DNA of 64,000 nucleotides. Origin: a gamma proteobacterium HIMB30 (GTDB lineage: Bacteria > Pseudomonadota > Gammaproteobacteria > Pseudomonadales > Litorivicinaceae). Where the stretch lies: positions 1-64,000 of the forward strand of contig AGIG01000017.1 of assembly GCA_000227525.2 (NCBI GenBank), read 5' to 3'. The notes under the pieces were generated by a model. The model made no database searches. It worked only from the letters and a program-made list of their open reading frames with translations, and was not told the origin of the DNA. Made by a program: the position numbers and the translations under genes. The stretch's first letter is position 1; each line of letters begins with the position of its first letter. Positions 1-9,700 of this stretch are shown piece by piece.

Positions 1-2900
1 CTGGCGGCAATAGCAGTCAAACAATTACCTATCGAGAAGTCGTTTCTTTAACGATGAAAGATTCTAACAACGCGGAGCTCGCGACCCTTTCCACGGTCAC
101 TGCAGCGTCAGCCTCGATTGATTTGGTCAAAAACGGTGACATCGAAGCGAATGATCGTATTTCTTTGAAACTGACGGATGCTGATGGGACCGCTGTCAAT
201 ATTTCGACCAGTGCATTAGCCGCTGATGCTTCAGTTGCCGACATTGTTGATGCGTTGAATCGAGCATCGGCAGCGATCGCGGTGAATTTTGCAAGTATTG
301 CGTCCGATACGATCACAGCGACCGGGCATAGTTATGAGACTGGCGATCGGGTCAAGTTTAACTTACACGGAGGCGCTGCAATCTCCGGCCTCACCGACGG
401 GACTGAGTATTATGTCGTTAAACTAACGAACGATACTTTCAAGCTGGCGACGACCTACGCGAACGCGACTGCGTCGACGGCAGTGACTGTTGGCTCGATT
501 ACAGATACAGCAACCAACACAACGGCAACATTTGATTCAGCTGAGGGAACTGGTCAGTACGTGTTTGCAACTGATACCAATGCCGACGGCGACGTGGTTG
601 TTGCCTCTCGAATCGTGATCTCGCGTGCTGATGGCAAGAACTTCAGAATCGCATCCGATATTACCAGGCACTCGTTGTCTGGCGAGTCTGCCGTCCACGA
701 GAATGTCACCCTGGAGAGTCCTGAAATTAGCTCGACTTCGACGACACTGACTCAGAATGGAGCGCGGCTGGATACCAGTACAACGATCGAGGAGCTTGTT
801 TCTGCGTTGCATCGAAGTGCTTCTGAAACCGATTTTCAGATTGAGCTCTCGACGACAGCCAATAACACCATTGATATCACCAAAGCTGACGGTACCAATT
901 TTTCGGTGACCGCTGGTCGATTGCCGAATGGGACAACAGGTCTTCTGACCGCGTTGCAAAGTGAAACGCTAGCCGCGCTTGCAGAAGGTGGTGTGAGTGA
1001 CGCAACCTCGAACGGAACGACTGCCCCAGATCTATCGGCAGCGTTTGATTTAACAATCGATGAAGACCCGCTCGATCCGAATGCCACCAATTCGCTGACG
1101 ATTGATCTATCTTCTTTAAACGCACCGGAAAATGCCGCCCTATCAGGAGATGAGGTTGCTGAGCAGATGACCAAGGAGATTAACCGTCAATTTGGTGATC
1201 AACGGTATTTCAATTTAAGCTCGGCGGCGAATCGACAATTTCGGATGACCTTTGATCCGAATCCGAATGATTTGACTGCCGCTCAGGTAGTCGATATCTA
1301 TATTCCCGCGTCGGCCGTTTACACTGAGAAATCACTTGCACAGGAAATTCAGTCTCAACTCAGGGCCGCAACAGGAACGCAAGTAGCCGTTAACTACAGT
1401 GGTTCGTCAAAAGGTTTCGTATTCTCCCCAGAGGATGATACGAGCCAGCTAACGATTTCAAACGTGCCTGCTTCAGCGTCTCTGACCGGTTCAGCGGTGC
1501 CAAATACACTCTTTGGCCTGAACACCCTGTCTTCCAACTTTACGTTGGACTCCCGCGGTCGCTATGCGGCAGAAGTGATTCCGAACGGAAGCCAGATCTT
1601 GGCTGATGCAGATCAACAACGGTATGGCATCAAAGTTGAGTTTGTTCCTGATGACGAATCAGGGGGCCAGTTCACGATCGCAAGCGGTAAAACGGGGGAC
1701 GGTTCAGCAATACGGATTGAGAACATGTCTGCCGCTGCCCGAACATACTTTGGTTTCGACCCAGACAGCGCCACAGCGAATGAACTTGAGGTTGTGGCAG
1801 TCGACCAGACCGTCGCCGTCCGTGGTGTTGAATCCACAGCAGCTCGTGTTTTCGGAAAACCCGTGAGTTTTGATCCAGACGAGGCCTTCTTTGTCGATGA
1901 TCTAACGAACGAGTTCACCGTGACTGTCGATAACGTGACAGAAACCTTCCGACTACCGGTCGGTAACTACAATCTGAACAGTTTCAAGACCGCGCTCGAG
2001 AATCGTATTAACGCGATGGAAGATTCTCTTGGGAACTCCATCTCTGGTGTTCGGGTCAATTTTGATCAGGTCAATGAGATATTCCAATTTACATCGGGCA
2101 CGACTGGTGACTCGTCATTCTTGCAGATTTCTGGATCATCACGGTACGGGCTTGAAGATATCGAGTCGAGCGTTGGTCAGACATCAACATTCCGTAAGCC
2201 GGTCGCAGACCTGACGGCGAGTGGTCAGGATATCTTTGTTGCGAAGGATGAAAACGGAGTGTTCCGTGAATATTCGGCTGACTTCACATCGGGGCTGTCG
2301 CCGCTTCCCGGCAACCGGACCTTTACCGAGGACCCAGAGTATCGACCACTGTTTTTAGATAAAGGTGAATTAACCTTTGATACGGCTGGTAACTTAATTT
2401 CACCACTCAACGGAATTTCACTGGATAACGTCGTAATTGGTGGTTCAGGTAATACCCTGAACATCGGTATTGATTACGCTGGTTCAACCCAGTTCTCGGG
2501 AGCTTTCTCGGTCAACTCGCAGAGTCAGAATGGACAGCCAAACGGATCACTGGTCGCGGTCGACATTGCCGATGACGGTCTGGTGACAGCCTCGTACTCA
2601 AACGGTACACAGGACTTGAAGGGCAAGATCGTACTGTCCACTTTTTCGACACCCAACGGTTTGCGTCAGCTCGGTGACTCAACCTTCTTGGAATCCAACG
2701 AATCCGGGGCCCCGACACTCGGTGAACCAGGTGGCGCAGGGTTTGGCACGATCCGTGCAGGTGCACGGGAAAGGGCGAACGTCGATTTGACCTCGGAACT
2801 GGTGGATTTGATAACCGCGCAGCGGAACTTCCAGGCAAACGCGAAAGCCATCGAAACGTCATCAACGCTGACGTCAACGATTATTAATATCAGGAGCTAA
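1..2900 (+). CDS. flgE: Flagellar hook protein FlgE, 5'-truncated by window
   Basis: The frame is open from the first base, so the true start lies upstream. At least 965 residues are visible, against about 400 for a usual FlgE. FlgE polymerises outside the cell into the hook joining rod and filament. The C-terminus (nt ~2760-2897) has the hook signature, with 'LTSELVDLITAQRNFQANAK' followed by a helix ending in IINIRS. Just before it is a typical 'GELTFDTAGNL' hook segment. The extra length is beta-rich, Thr/Ser/Asp-rich sequence. It includes a ~74-residue module (nt 312-533) also found in the flagellin and FliD. The next gene, flgF, follows after 28 nt in operon order. Identity is firm from the C-terminus and context; the N-terminal rod-type motif is outside the window. 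Confidence 0.93.
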   Translation, partial: GGNSSQTITYREVVSLTMKDSNNAELATLSTVTAASASIDLVKNGDIEANDRISLKLTDADGTAVNISTSALAADASVADIVDALNRASAAIAVNFASIASDTITATGHSYETGDRVKFNLHGGAAISGLTDGTEYYVVKLTNDTFKLATTYANATASTAVTVGSITDTATNTTATFDSAEGTGQYVFATDTNADGDVVVASRIVISRADGKNFRIASDITRHSLSGESAVHENVTLESPEISSTSTTLTQNGARLDTSTTIEELVSALHRSASETDFQIELSTTANNTIDITKADGTNFSVTAGRLPNGTTGLLTALQSETLAALAEGGVSDATSNGTTAPDLSAAFDLTIDEDPLDPNATNSLTIDLSSLNAPENAALSGDEVAEQMTKEINRQFGDQRYFNLSSAANRQFRMTFDPNPNDLTAAQVVDIYIPASAVYTEKSLAQEIQSQLRAATGTQVAVNYSGSSKGFVFSPEDDTSQLTISNVPASASLTGSAVPNTLFGLNTLSSNFTLDSRGRYAAEVIPNGSQILADADQQRYGIKVEFVPDDESGGQFTIASGKTGDGSAIRIENMSAAARTYFGFDPDSATANELEVVAVDQTVAVRGVESTAARVFGKPVSFDPDEAFFVDDLTNEFTVTVDNVTETFRLPVGNYNLNSFKTALENRINAMEDSLGNSISGVRVNFDQVNEIFQFTSGTTGDSSFLQISGSSRYGLEDIESSVGQTSTFRKPVADLTASGQDIFVAKDENGVFREYSADFTSGLSPLPGNRTFTEDPEYRPLFLDKGELTFDTAGNLISPLNGISLDNVVIGGSGNTLNIGIDYAGSTQFSGAFSVNSQSQNGQPNGSLVAVDIADDGLVTASYSNGTQDLKGKIVLSTFSTPNGLRQLGDSTFLESNESGAPTLGEPGGAGFGTIRAGARERANVDLTSELVDLITAQRNFQANAKAIETSSTLTSTIINIRS
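312..533 (+). repeat. Shared flagellar beta-module, FlgE copy
   Basis: This encodes about 74 residues beginning 'ITATGHSYETGDRVKF', then 'GLTDGTEYYVVKLTNDTFKL' and an Ala/Thr-rich tail. The same pattern (T-G-H-G-Y-x-T-G-D, G-L-T-D-x-T-x-Y-Y-V-I, D-D-T-I-x-L-A) occurs four times in the giant flagellin and once in FliD. It sits between 'ADIVDALNRASAAIAV' and 'GTGQYVFATD', two pieces that read like one ordinary axial-protein beta-domain interrupted by the module. Confidence 0.8.
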
Positions 2901-2928
2901 TGAGCTTCTAGAAAATTAGGAACTTGCC

Positions 2929-3696
2929 ATGGATCGTCTGGTCTTTACAGCTAACACTGCGATGTCGGAATACCGACTCGATCGTCAAAACATGACACAC
3001 GAGTTAGCCAACGTGTCGACCACGGGCTTCAAAAAAGCCTACCAGATTGCGAATAGAGCGGTTCGCGTTGAGGGCGATGGATTTGATACGCGGTTTCTAC
3101 CGCGAGCAATGACGTCGCCGAAAATTGATCTGGCAGCTGGTGTGAGACAGTTTACCGGTCGCGCGCTAGATGTTGCGATGGACAATAAAACTGTTCTCGC
3201 AGTCCTTTCAGAAAATGGTGAGCTCGCCTGGACACGACGAGGTGATCTTGGCCAAGACCCTGAAGGGTTTCTCCGCACGGGCGAAGGGTATCTGGTTGTC
3301 GATGACTCAGGGGCTCCTTTGCAACTACCAACCGGTTCGATGGTTTACGAGATCGCAGGCGATGGGACCATCTCAGTGATTGATCCGAATAACGTAGAAG
3401 CAGGTTCAGAAGAGGTCGCACGGCTTGGGATAAAGGACGCGTCGACGACTGACATGGCACGCCGCGAGGATGGCCTATTCAGGCCGATCAACAACACAGA
3501 AGATGGGTTTGACTTTGAGGCCGGACCGGAGCCTGCGACCTTGACGCCTGGATCCCTCGAGGGCTCAAACGTTAACGCAGTCCACACGCTGGTCAAGTTC
3601 ATTGATCACATGCGCTCGTTCGAGATGCAAACGAAAGTGATCCGCGAAATGAAAGATAACGATGCCTCTGGCGCGTCGATGATGCGGTTATCGTAG
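2929..3696 (+). CDS. flgF: Flagellar proximal rod protein FlgF
   Basis: This 255-residue protein is of normal FlgF size. FlgF forms part of the rod that crosses the periplasm inside the basal body and is exported by the flagellar type III apparatus. The N-terminal rod/hook motif reads 'ELANVSTTGFKKAY'. The C-terminus has 'LEGSNVNAVHTLVKFIDHMR', the expected FlgF/G-type helix. The start ATG has an AGGA-type ribosome site shortly upstream. It lies between flgE and flgG with small gaps, so co-transcription is likely. Unlike flgE, flgK, flgL and the flagellins, it carries no enlargement. Confidence 0.95.
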   Translation: MDRLVFTANTAMSEYRLDRQNMTHELANVSTTGFKKAYQIANRAVRVEGDGFDTRFLPRAMTSPKIDLAAGVRQFTGRALDVAMDNKTVLAVLSENGELAWTRRGDLGQDPEGFLRTGEGYLVVDDSGAPLQLPTGSMVYEIAGDGTISVIDPNNVEAGSEEVARLGIKDASTTDMARREDGLFRPINNTEDGFDFEAGPEPATLTPGSLEGSNVNAVHTLVKFIDHMRSFEMQTKVIREMKDNDASGASMMRLS

Positions 3697-3706
3697 GAGA
3701 TAGAAA

Positions 3707-4492
3707 ATGGAAGCCTCACTTTGGGTCTCAAAAACTGGTCTTGACGCACAACAGATGCGGATGACCGTGATCTCAAACAACTTAGCCAATGTGAACACGG
3801 TCGGCTACAAGCGCGATCGGGCGGTGTTTGAAGATCTGTTGTACCAGAACATACGGCAGGCAGGTGGTTCAACAGGTGGCGATAACCAGTCACCCACAGG
3901 CCTCATGATTGGTACAGGTGTTCGAATTGTCGCGACAGAAAAAACGCACACCCAGGGATCGATGATTCAGACAAAAAACGCGCTGGATTTGGCGATTCAG
4001 GGTGAGGGAATGTTCCAAGTCCTTCAGCCCGACGGGACATTCGGCTACACGCGAGATGGTTCGTTTAAGCTGTCAGTCGACAGAGAGCTCGTGACCTCCA
4101 ACGGAATGCAACTCCAGCCCGCAATCACCATTCCGCAGAACGCTGAGTCAATCAGTATTGGCGAGGATGGTACGGTCTCGATTCAGCCATACGGGAACGC
4201 CGAAGAGCAGGTGATCGGTCAGTTATTGTTGACGCGCTTTGTGAATTACGCGGGCCTCGAGCCAATGGGTAAGAACCTGTATCGAGAGACATCCGCATCA
4301 GGGGCGCCAATCATTGGCGTACCAGACGCAGACGGCGCGGGTCGGATTGCCCAAGGTTCGCTGGAAGCAGCGAACGTGAATGTGGTTGAAGAGATGGTTA
4401 ACATGATCGAGACACAACGTGCCTACGAGATTAATTCGAAGGCAATCTCTTCTGTCGATTCGATGCTTCGATTCTTGAACCAGAACTTGTAA
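3707..4492 (+). CDS. flgG: Flagellar distal rod protein FlgG
   Basis: At 261 residues this is the canonical FlgG length. FlgG builds the distal rod that passes through the P and L rings. The N-terminus carries 'NNLANVNTVGYKRDRAVFED', which is diagnostic of FlgG. The C-terminus carries 'VNVVEEMVNMIETQRAYEIN' and ends in the short 'MLRFLNQNL' helix. The gene starts 10 nt after flgF behind a GGAG ribosome site and is followed by flgH after 12 nt. Nothing unusual is seen. Confidence 0.96.
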   Translation: MEASLWVSKTGLDAQQMRMTVISNNLANVNTVGYKRDRAVFEDLLYQNIRQAGGSTGGDNQSPTGLMIGTGVRIVATEKTHTQGSMIQTKNALDLAIQGEGMFQVLQPDGTFGYTRDGSFKLSVDRELVTSNGMQLQPAITIPQNAESISIGEDGTVSIQPYGNAEEQVIGQLLLTRFVNYAGLEPMGKNLYRETSASGAPIIGVPDADGAGRIAQGSLEAANVNVVEEMVNMIETQRAYEINSKAISSVDSMLRFLNQNL

Positions 4493-4504
4493 GGAATTGA
4501 TGCG

Positions 4505-5176
4505 ATGAGGAAAGCAGTGCTGTCTTTGGGACTCATCACTCTGGTCGGTTGCGCGGGGCCCCAAAAGGTCGCCGGACCCTCGCCTGAATTCGCGCCGATT
4601 ATTCCAGTGGCGACAAATGCATCGTCGATTCCGACAGGTTCGCTCTATAACGCTGCCTATTCAGACAGTTGGTTTGGAGAGAAGAAAGCATATCGGGTCG
4701 GCGATATTGTCACGGTAGTCCTTGATGAGTCGTTGGATGCCGACACGACAACGAAGAACACGGCGTCGCGTAAGACCAAAACTGACGTCTTGTCACCGTT
4801 ACAGATCGCAAAGTGGGGGAGCCCGGGCGGAATTCTATCCACAGACCTCCAGGAGGAAAACGAAGTGTCGTCCACTGGATCTGGTGTGATTGATCAGAGT
4901 GCGACACTACAAGGTACGATGACGGCGCAGGTAGTCGAAGTATACCCGAACGGTAACCTGCTGATTCGGGGCGAGAAGATTGTCAATTTCTCTTCTGGAT
5001 CAGAGGTTGTCCAGGTGAAGGGGATTATCAGACCCCAGGATATTCAGCCAGATAATACGGTCCAGTCGAAACGATTAGCGTCCGCACAAATTACCTACAA
5101 AGGTGTCGGCCCGAATGCCAACGTGCAGAAGATCCCTTGGGGTACGAATCTGTTGCTGAGTATCTGGCCTTTTTAG
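4505..5176 (+). CDS. flgH: Flagellar L-ring lipoprotein FlgH
   Basis: FlgH forms the outer-membrane L ring, the bushing through which the rod rotates. The protein has 223 residues, the usual size. A lipoprotein signal with lipobox 'LVGC' (Cys about residue 16) starts it. Typical FlgH segments follow: 'YRVGDIVTVVLDES' and 'GNLLIRGEKIV...VVQVKGIIRPQDI'. An AAGGA ribosome site precedes the ATG. It is part of the flgF-flgL operon, and flgI begins 6 nt downstream. Confidence 0.95.
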   Translation: MRKAVLSLGLITLVGCAGPQKVAGPSPEFAPIIPVATNASSIPTGSLYNAAYSDSWFGEKKAYRVGDIVTVVLDESLDADTTTKNTASRKTKTDVLSPLQIAKWGSPGGILSTDLQEENEVSSTGSGVIDQSATLQGTMTAQVVEVYPNGNLLIRGEKIVNFSSGSEVVQVKGIIRPQDIQPDNTVQSKRLASAQITYKGVGPNANVQKIPWGTNLLLSIWPF

Positions 5177-5182
5177 GAGTCG

Positions 5183-6310
5183 ATGATGAGACTGTTTATT
5201 TTGTTCTTTGGTCTCTTGGCGTCTTCACTGACGCTCGCTGATCGCATCAAAGATTTAACCACCGTGGCTGGGGTTCGCTCGAATCAACTGATTGGATACG
5301 GTTTGGTTGTCGGGTTGAATGCGACCGGTGACGGGGGCGCTGTTCCCTACACAGGGCAGTCTCTACGGTCAATACTCGGCCGGCTTGGCGTCAACGTGGA
5401 CGGCGTTCTCTCTGACTTTGATGTTGCTGGCACGCAAGCGAGTAGTATTCCTGCTGATAATGTCGCAGCGGTCATGGTGACAGCGACACTGCCTCCGTTT
5501 GCAAAGCCCGGACAGAATATTGACGTAAACATTTCGACCATCGGCGCGGCGACCTCGCTCCGAGGTGGGACACTCATCATGACACGTCTACGTGGCATCG
5601 ATGGTGAGGTGTATGCGCTTGCTCAGGGCGCTCTGACATCAACAGGGATCGAAGTTAACGCTGCCGGGGACGAAATTACCATCGGCGTTCCGACCTCTGG
5701 GAGAATTCCGAATGGTGCGACCGTGGAGCGGATGATCGAATCTCCATTTAACCGCTCGCAGCATATTGTCTTGAATGTTTCGAATGGTGACTTCACGACC
5801 TCAAAAGAGATCGTCGATAAGGTCAATACAGTCTTCGGTGAAGGGACCGCCTCAGCGATTGATGGTGTGTCAGTCGCGGTCAGGGCACCAGAGGATCCGA
5901 ATTCTCGGGTTTCGTTTCTCTCGCTTTTGGAGAACTTAGACGTGACCCCTGGCGAGCCTGCTGCGAAGATTGTGGTCAACAGCCGCACAGGAACGGTTGT
6001 GATCAGTCGGAACGTGAAAGTGACCGCTGCGGCGGTGACTCACGGGCCAATTACAGTGACTGTATCGGCCACCAACGAGGTCAGTCAGGCTAACCCCTTC
6101 GCTGATCAAGGCGAGACCGTGGAAATCCAAAACGCTGACGTGGCGATTGAAGAGCCCGCGAACAAGATGTTTCTGTTCCAGCCGGGTGTTGATCTGAAAG
6201 AGATTGTCGACGCAGTCAATGAGACTGGTGCGACCCCCTCCTCACTGATTGCGATCCTCGAGGCTCTGAAGTCCTCTGGCAGTCTGCGCGCTGAGCTTGT
6301 GGTGATCTGA
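5183..6310 (+). CDS. flgI: Flagellar P-ring protein FlgI
   Basis: This 375-residue periplasmic P-ring subunit is of normal length. A Sec signal peptide (about residues 1-20, ending SSLTLA) precedes the family start 'DRIKDLTTVAGVRSNQLIGY'. Further FlgI hallmarks are 'GLVVGLNATGDG', 'AKIVVNSRTGTVVI' and a C-terminal 'LKEIVDAVNETGATPSSLIA'. An AGGAG box overlaps the flgH stop codon, which supports the start. Its stop overlaps the flgJ ATG (TGATG), suggesting translational coupling. Confidence 0.96.
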   Translation: MMRLFILFFGLLASSLTLADRIKDLTTVAGVRSNQLIGYGLVVGLNATGDGGAVPYTGQSLRSILGRLGVNVDGVLSDFDVAGTQASSIPADNVAAVMVTATLPPFAKPGQNIDVNISTIGAATSLRGGTLIMTRLRGIDGEVYALAQGALTSTGIEVNAAGDEITIGVPTSGRIPNGATVERMIESPFNRSQHIVLNVSNGDFTTSKEIVDKVNTVFGEGTASAIDGVSVAVRAPEDPNSRVSFLSLLENLDVTPGEPAAKIVVNSRTGTVVISRNVKVTAAAVTHGPITVTVSATNEVSQANPFADQGETVEIQNADVAIEEPANKMFLFQPGVDLKEIVDAVNETGATPSSLIAILEALKSSGSLRAELVVI

Positions 6311-6780
6311 TGAGCGTCGTTTCTGATCCACAAACATCGTACGACTTCTCGGCCTTGGGTGCGTTGAAAGCCCAAGCTGTCAGAGACCGGTCGAATGATG
6401 AGACGATCAAAGAGACAGCGAAGCAGTTTGAGGCGATGTTCCTGCAGATGATGCTGAAGTCAATGAGAGATGCTGTCCCTCAGGGTGGGTTGTTTGACTC
6501 AAAGGAAACACAAACCTTTGAGCAGATGCTGGACCAGCAATTTGCGCTCGCAATGTCTGAGCGAGGTTCGACCGGCCTTAGTCAGATGGTCGAGCAGTTC
6601 ATTCGTCGATCGCAGGGGGCTGCTGGTAGTGAGCCACTCCAAAAAAATTTGAAGCTTGAGACGCCGTCACCGACCGCTCTTCCTCTAGTCAATGAATCGG
6701 ACAAATATCGTGTTCCTGAAGGGGCGACCCAAAATTATCTGCTGCTTCGTGATCAGCTGCGTCTGAAAGGAGGTCAGTGA
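6310..6780 (+). CDS. flgJ: Short FlgJ rod-binding protein without hydrolase domain
   Basis: Only 156 residues are present. The first part matches the FlgJ rod-binding domain: 'KETAKQFEAMFLQMMLKSMR' (about residues 36-55), then a 'QTFEQMLDQQFALAMSERGSTGLS' helix. The C-terminal glucosaminidase-type domain that lets many gammaproteobacterial FlgJ proteins (~310 aa) cut peptidoglycan is missing. The reading frame ends cleanly and overlaps the next gene, so this looks like an intact single-domain version, not a broken gene. It probably acts as rod cap/scaffold, with a separate hydrolase encoded elsewhere. Confidence 0.9.
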   Translation: MSVVSDPQTSYDFSALGALKAQAVRDRSNDETIKETAKQFEAMFLQMMLKSMRDAVPQGGLFDSKETQTFEQMLDQQFALAMSERGSTGLSQMVEQFIRRSQGAAGSEPLQKNLKLETPSPTALPLVNESDKYRVPEGATQNYLLLRDQLRLKGGQ

Positions 6781-9700
6781 TGGCCGACCTGTTATCGATC
6801 GGATCAAGCGGCATCAACGTCTACCAGCGAGCGCTGGCGACCGTATCGAACAACATCGCTAACCTCAACACGGACGGTTATAGCCGCCAAACGACTGAGA
6901 TCAGGCAGAACCAGCCAAAAGAGGCTGGTAATGGATACATCGGAACGGGTGCCTATTTCGATCGGGTTTCACGGCAATATGACGGTTTCCTTGAGTCGTC
7001 ACTCCAGCAAGCGACGGCAGACCTGGAGTCACAGGGCGCGGCGGTTGAGTACACCAGCCGCCTTCTCGATATCCTCGGTGATGAGCAAATTGGACTGACT
7101 GGTGCGTTGAATAAGTTTTTTGCGTCGGCAAAATCGCTCTCGACAGACCCGGCGTCGACGGCCCTGCGTGGCGCGATGCTGCGAGACTCTGACGCGCTTG
7201 TCTCACGGTTCCAGAGTTTATCGGGTCAGCTCAAAGATCTGGGCGATCAGTCGTTATCCGCGCTCGAGGCAAACGTTCGATCCGCCAACGCGATCGCAGG
7301 CCAGCTGGCCGAGATCAATCGTCAGATGCTGAAGAAAAGCACTGAATCTGACCAGGCCCCCGAATTGCTGGACAGACGTGATCAGCTTCTCAGGGACCTT
7401 TCTGAATATGTCCAGGTTACCACCGCGTTTGATCAAAAAGGTTCCGTGAATGTGTCTTTGACAGCGTCTCCCACCAAAGGGGTGATTATCTCGGGAACGA
7501 GATCGTCTTCGCTGTCGGTTAGCCCAAATGCGGTGGACCCGAGCCGCCTCGAGTATCGTCTCCAGGGGGAGCTCCCGAGCGAGACGCTCACAGGGATCCT
7601 TAGCGGGAGCGTATCTGGCTACGCAAACTTTTATGAGAATACCCTGGTGTCAGTAAACCAAAAACTAAACCAGCTCGCCGAGGTGTTGGTCGAAGAGGTC
7701 AACGCAATACAGACGACCGGACTCGATGCCTCGGGGAATTTGGGTAGCGAATTTTTTGAGGTGGTCCCGAGTTTTGACATCGATCGGGGGGCATCTTCTG
7801 GGGATTTTCAAGTGGAGGTTTCGGTCACCGATCCTGAGGCCTATAACTCACAACCAGTCACTGTTGCGTTTGATGGACAACAGGGCCTGTGGTACGCAAA
7901 AGATGAAACTGGGGCAGCTGTATTCGCAGACAGCTCTGGGTTAGTTGAAGTATCGGGTCTGAGGATCCGGGTTACTGGGGCTTCGAACGTCGGTGACCAG
8001 TTTACTTTGACCCCCGATACTGGAGCTGCTAGAGGCCTCCGGCTGGCGCTGAGCGACGGTGATCAGATTGCAACTGCCTCTTTGTTTCGAGTAACGACCA
8101 GCCAAAAAAATAACGGCGTCACGGATCCCCGGGTGAGTTTTAACCACCCATCACCGATCGATGCGGCATCCGTGTCATTGGCGGCACTCTCAACCGGCAG
8201 ATCCACGCGCGTTGAGGCTTCAAGCGCCGAGCCGTTGACGGTCATCAATGCAGGTAAATCGTCGGTGAATCTAAAGCTAGATCCTGGCGCGGGCTCAAAT
8301 ATTTCGGTGCAGATGATTACCACAGACGGTCGGCATCTTCTCGGACACGTGGGGAACGTTGAGCAGCGTATTGCGATGGTCGAGAATCTGCCGCAGTTCG
8401 CCCCGAACGCCACCTATAATAGCGACTACCTCAATCGAAGCGGTGCCGAGGCCTATAAGGGTCTCGATGTATTTTACGGAGCTCGGGCGGAATCCTCTGC
8501 AGTCACACAGCTCAAGCCGATCAGTAGCCTTTTTTTTGAGGCCCCGTTTGGAACCGACTTTTCCGGCGGTGGTTTGGACCTCACGTTGGAGCCTGTGTCA
8601 CCAAGAGATCGGCTTGGGCTCGAGAATTCTGCGTTTGCTGACCCGACACTCGGCGAAGTGACCGCGGTAAATAACATTATTTATCTCGGCGATGGCGCGA
8701 CCACGACGGTGTTGGGTACCCTTGAATCAACCTACGACGGCGACGCGCAAACCTTGAGGATTCGTTTCTCTGATAATCTTCCGGCGGGTGTGTTGACAGA
8801 TGAGCTGGCGGCACGCGTCGCGAGTCTTGTGACCTACAGCAACGGCGAAGATTTAGTTGATAGCTCGAATCCCGTGAAGAAGCGACTAACCGCCGAACTA
8901 TTTGATCAAAGCCAGAGCCTCAACCTGGTACAGGGACGCGACTTCGTGACCTCGACATTGGTTGAGGCCGGGCAAGTTGTTACCAAATCCAGTCAATACA
9001 TAGCCAAGCTGGCCACCGGAAATCTCGGATACGCGTCGGGCGCCGGTCGGGTACTCATTGAGCATGGAGATTTGACCCTCAACGGTGTCACCCTCGGAGA
9101 GCTCGTGATCAATAGCTCCGGAATCTTATCGGCGACCGATGCGAGGGGATGGATTAATGGTGCGAACACAGGGGTGAGTGTTGCGGCGAGAAACGTGATT
9201 GAGATTCCTAGTGAAACGCTTCGCCTGGATACCGGGATCGGACTCGAGATCAACGGCGTGGAGGTTCAGTCGCTGGCGCTCGGTTCGACGCTTCGGTTTG
9301 ACGATGAGGATGATCTTGTCGCGTCGATCAATGCCGTATCTGTCAGCTCAGGTGTCTTCGCGCGGAGGAAAGAGAACGGAGATCTGGTGCTTCAGAACGT
9401 TGACGAGGGTGGCGACAACATCACCATCGATGGAAGTATCGCAGGCGCCGGCCAAAACTCGCTTGGTATTGCGAGTAAGGCCTACATTGGTTCTTTGACT
9501 TTTGAGCTCCAATCGGGCGATAGACAACCGATCGAGTTTAGGTTGGGTGAGGCCGGGAAGCCTTCAGATTTAAACCTCCTCGGTATGAGTACCGAGATCG
9601 AGCTGAGGGGTGAGATCGACGAGGATATCTTGGTATTCATCGGTGGAAATGGTGACGGGACGATCCAGGCGTCATCGGTAGAGTCTGGCGACCAGTTTTC

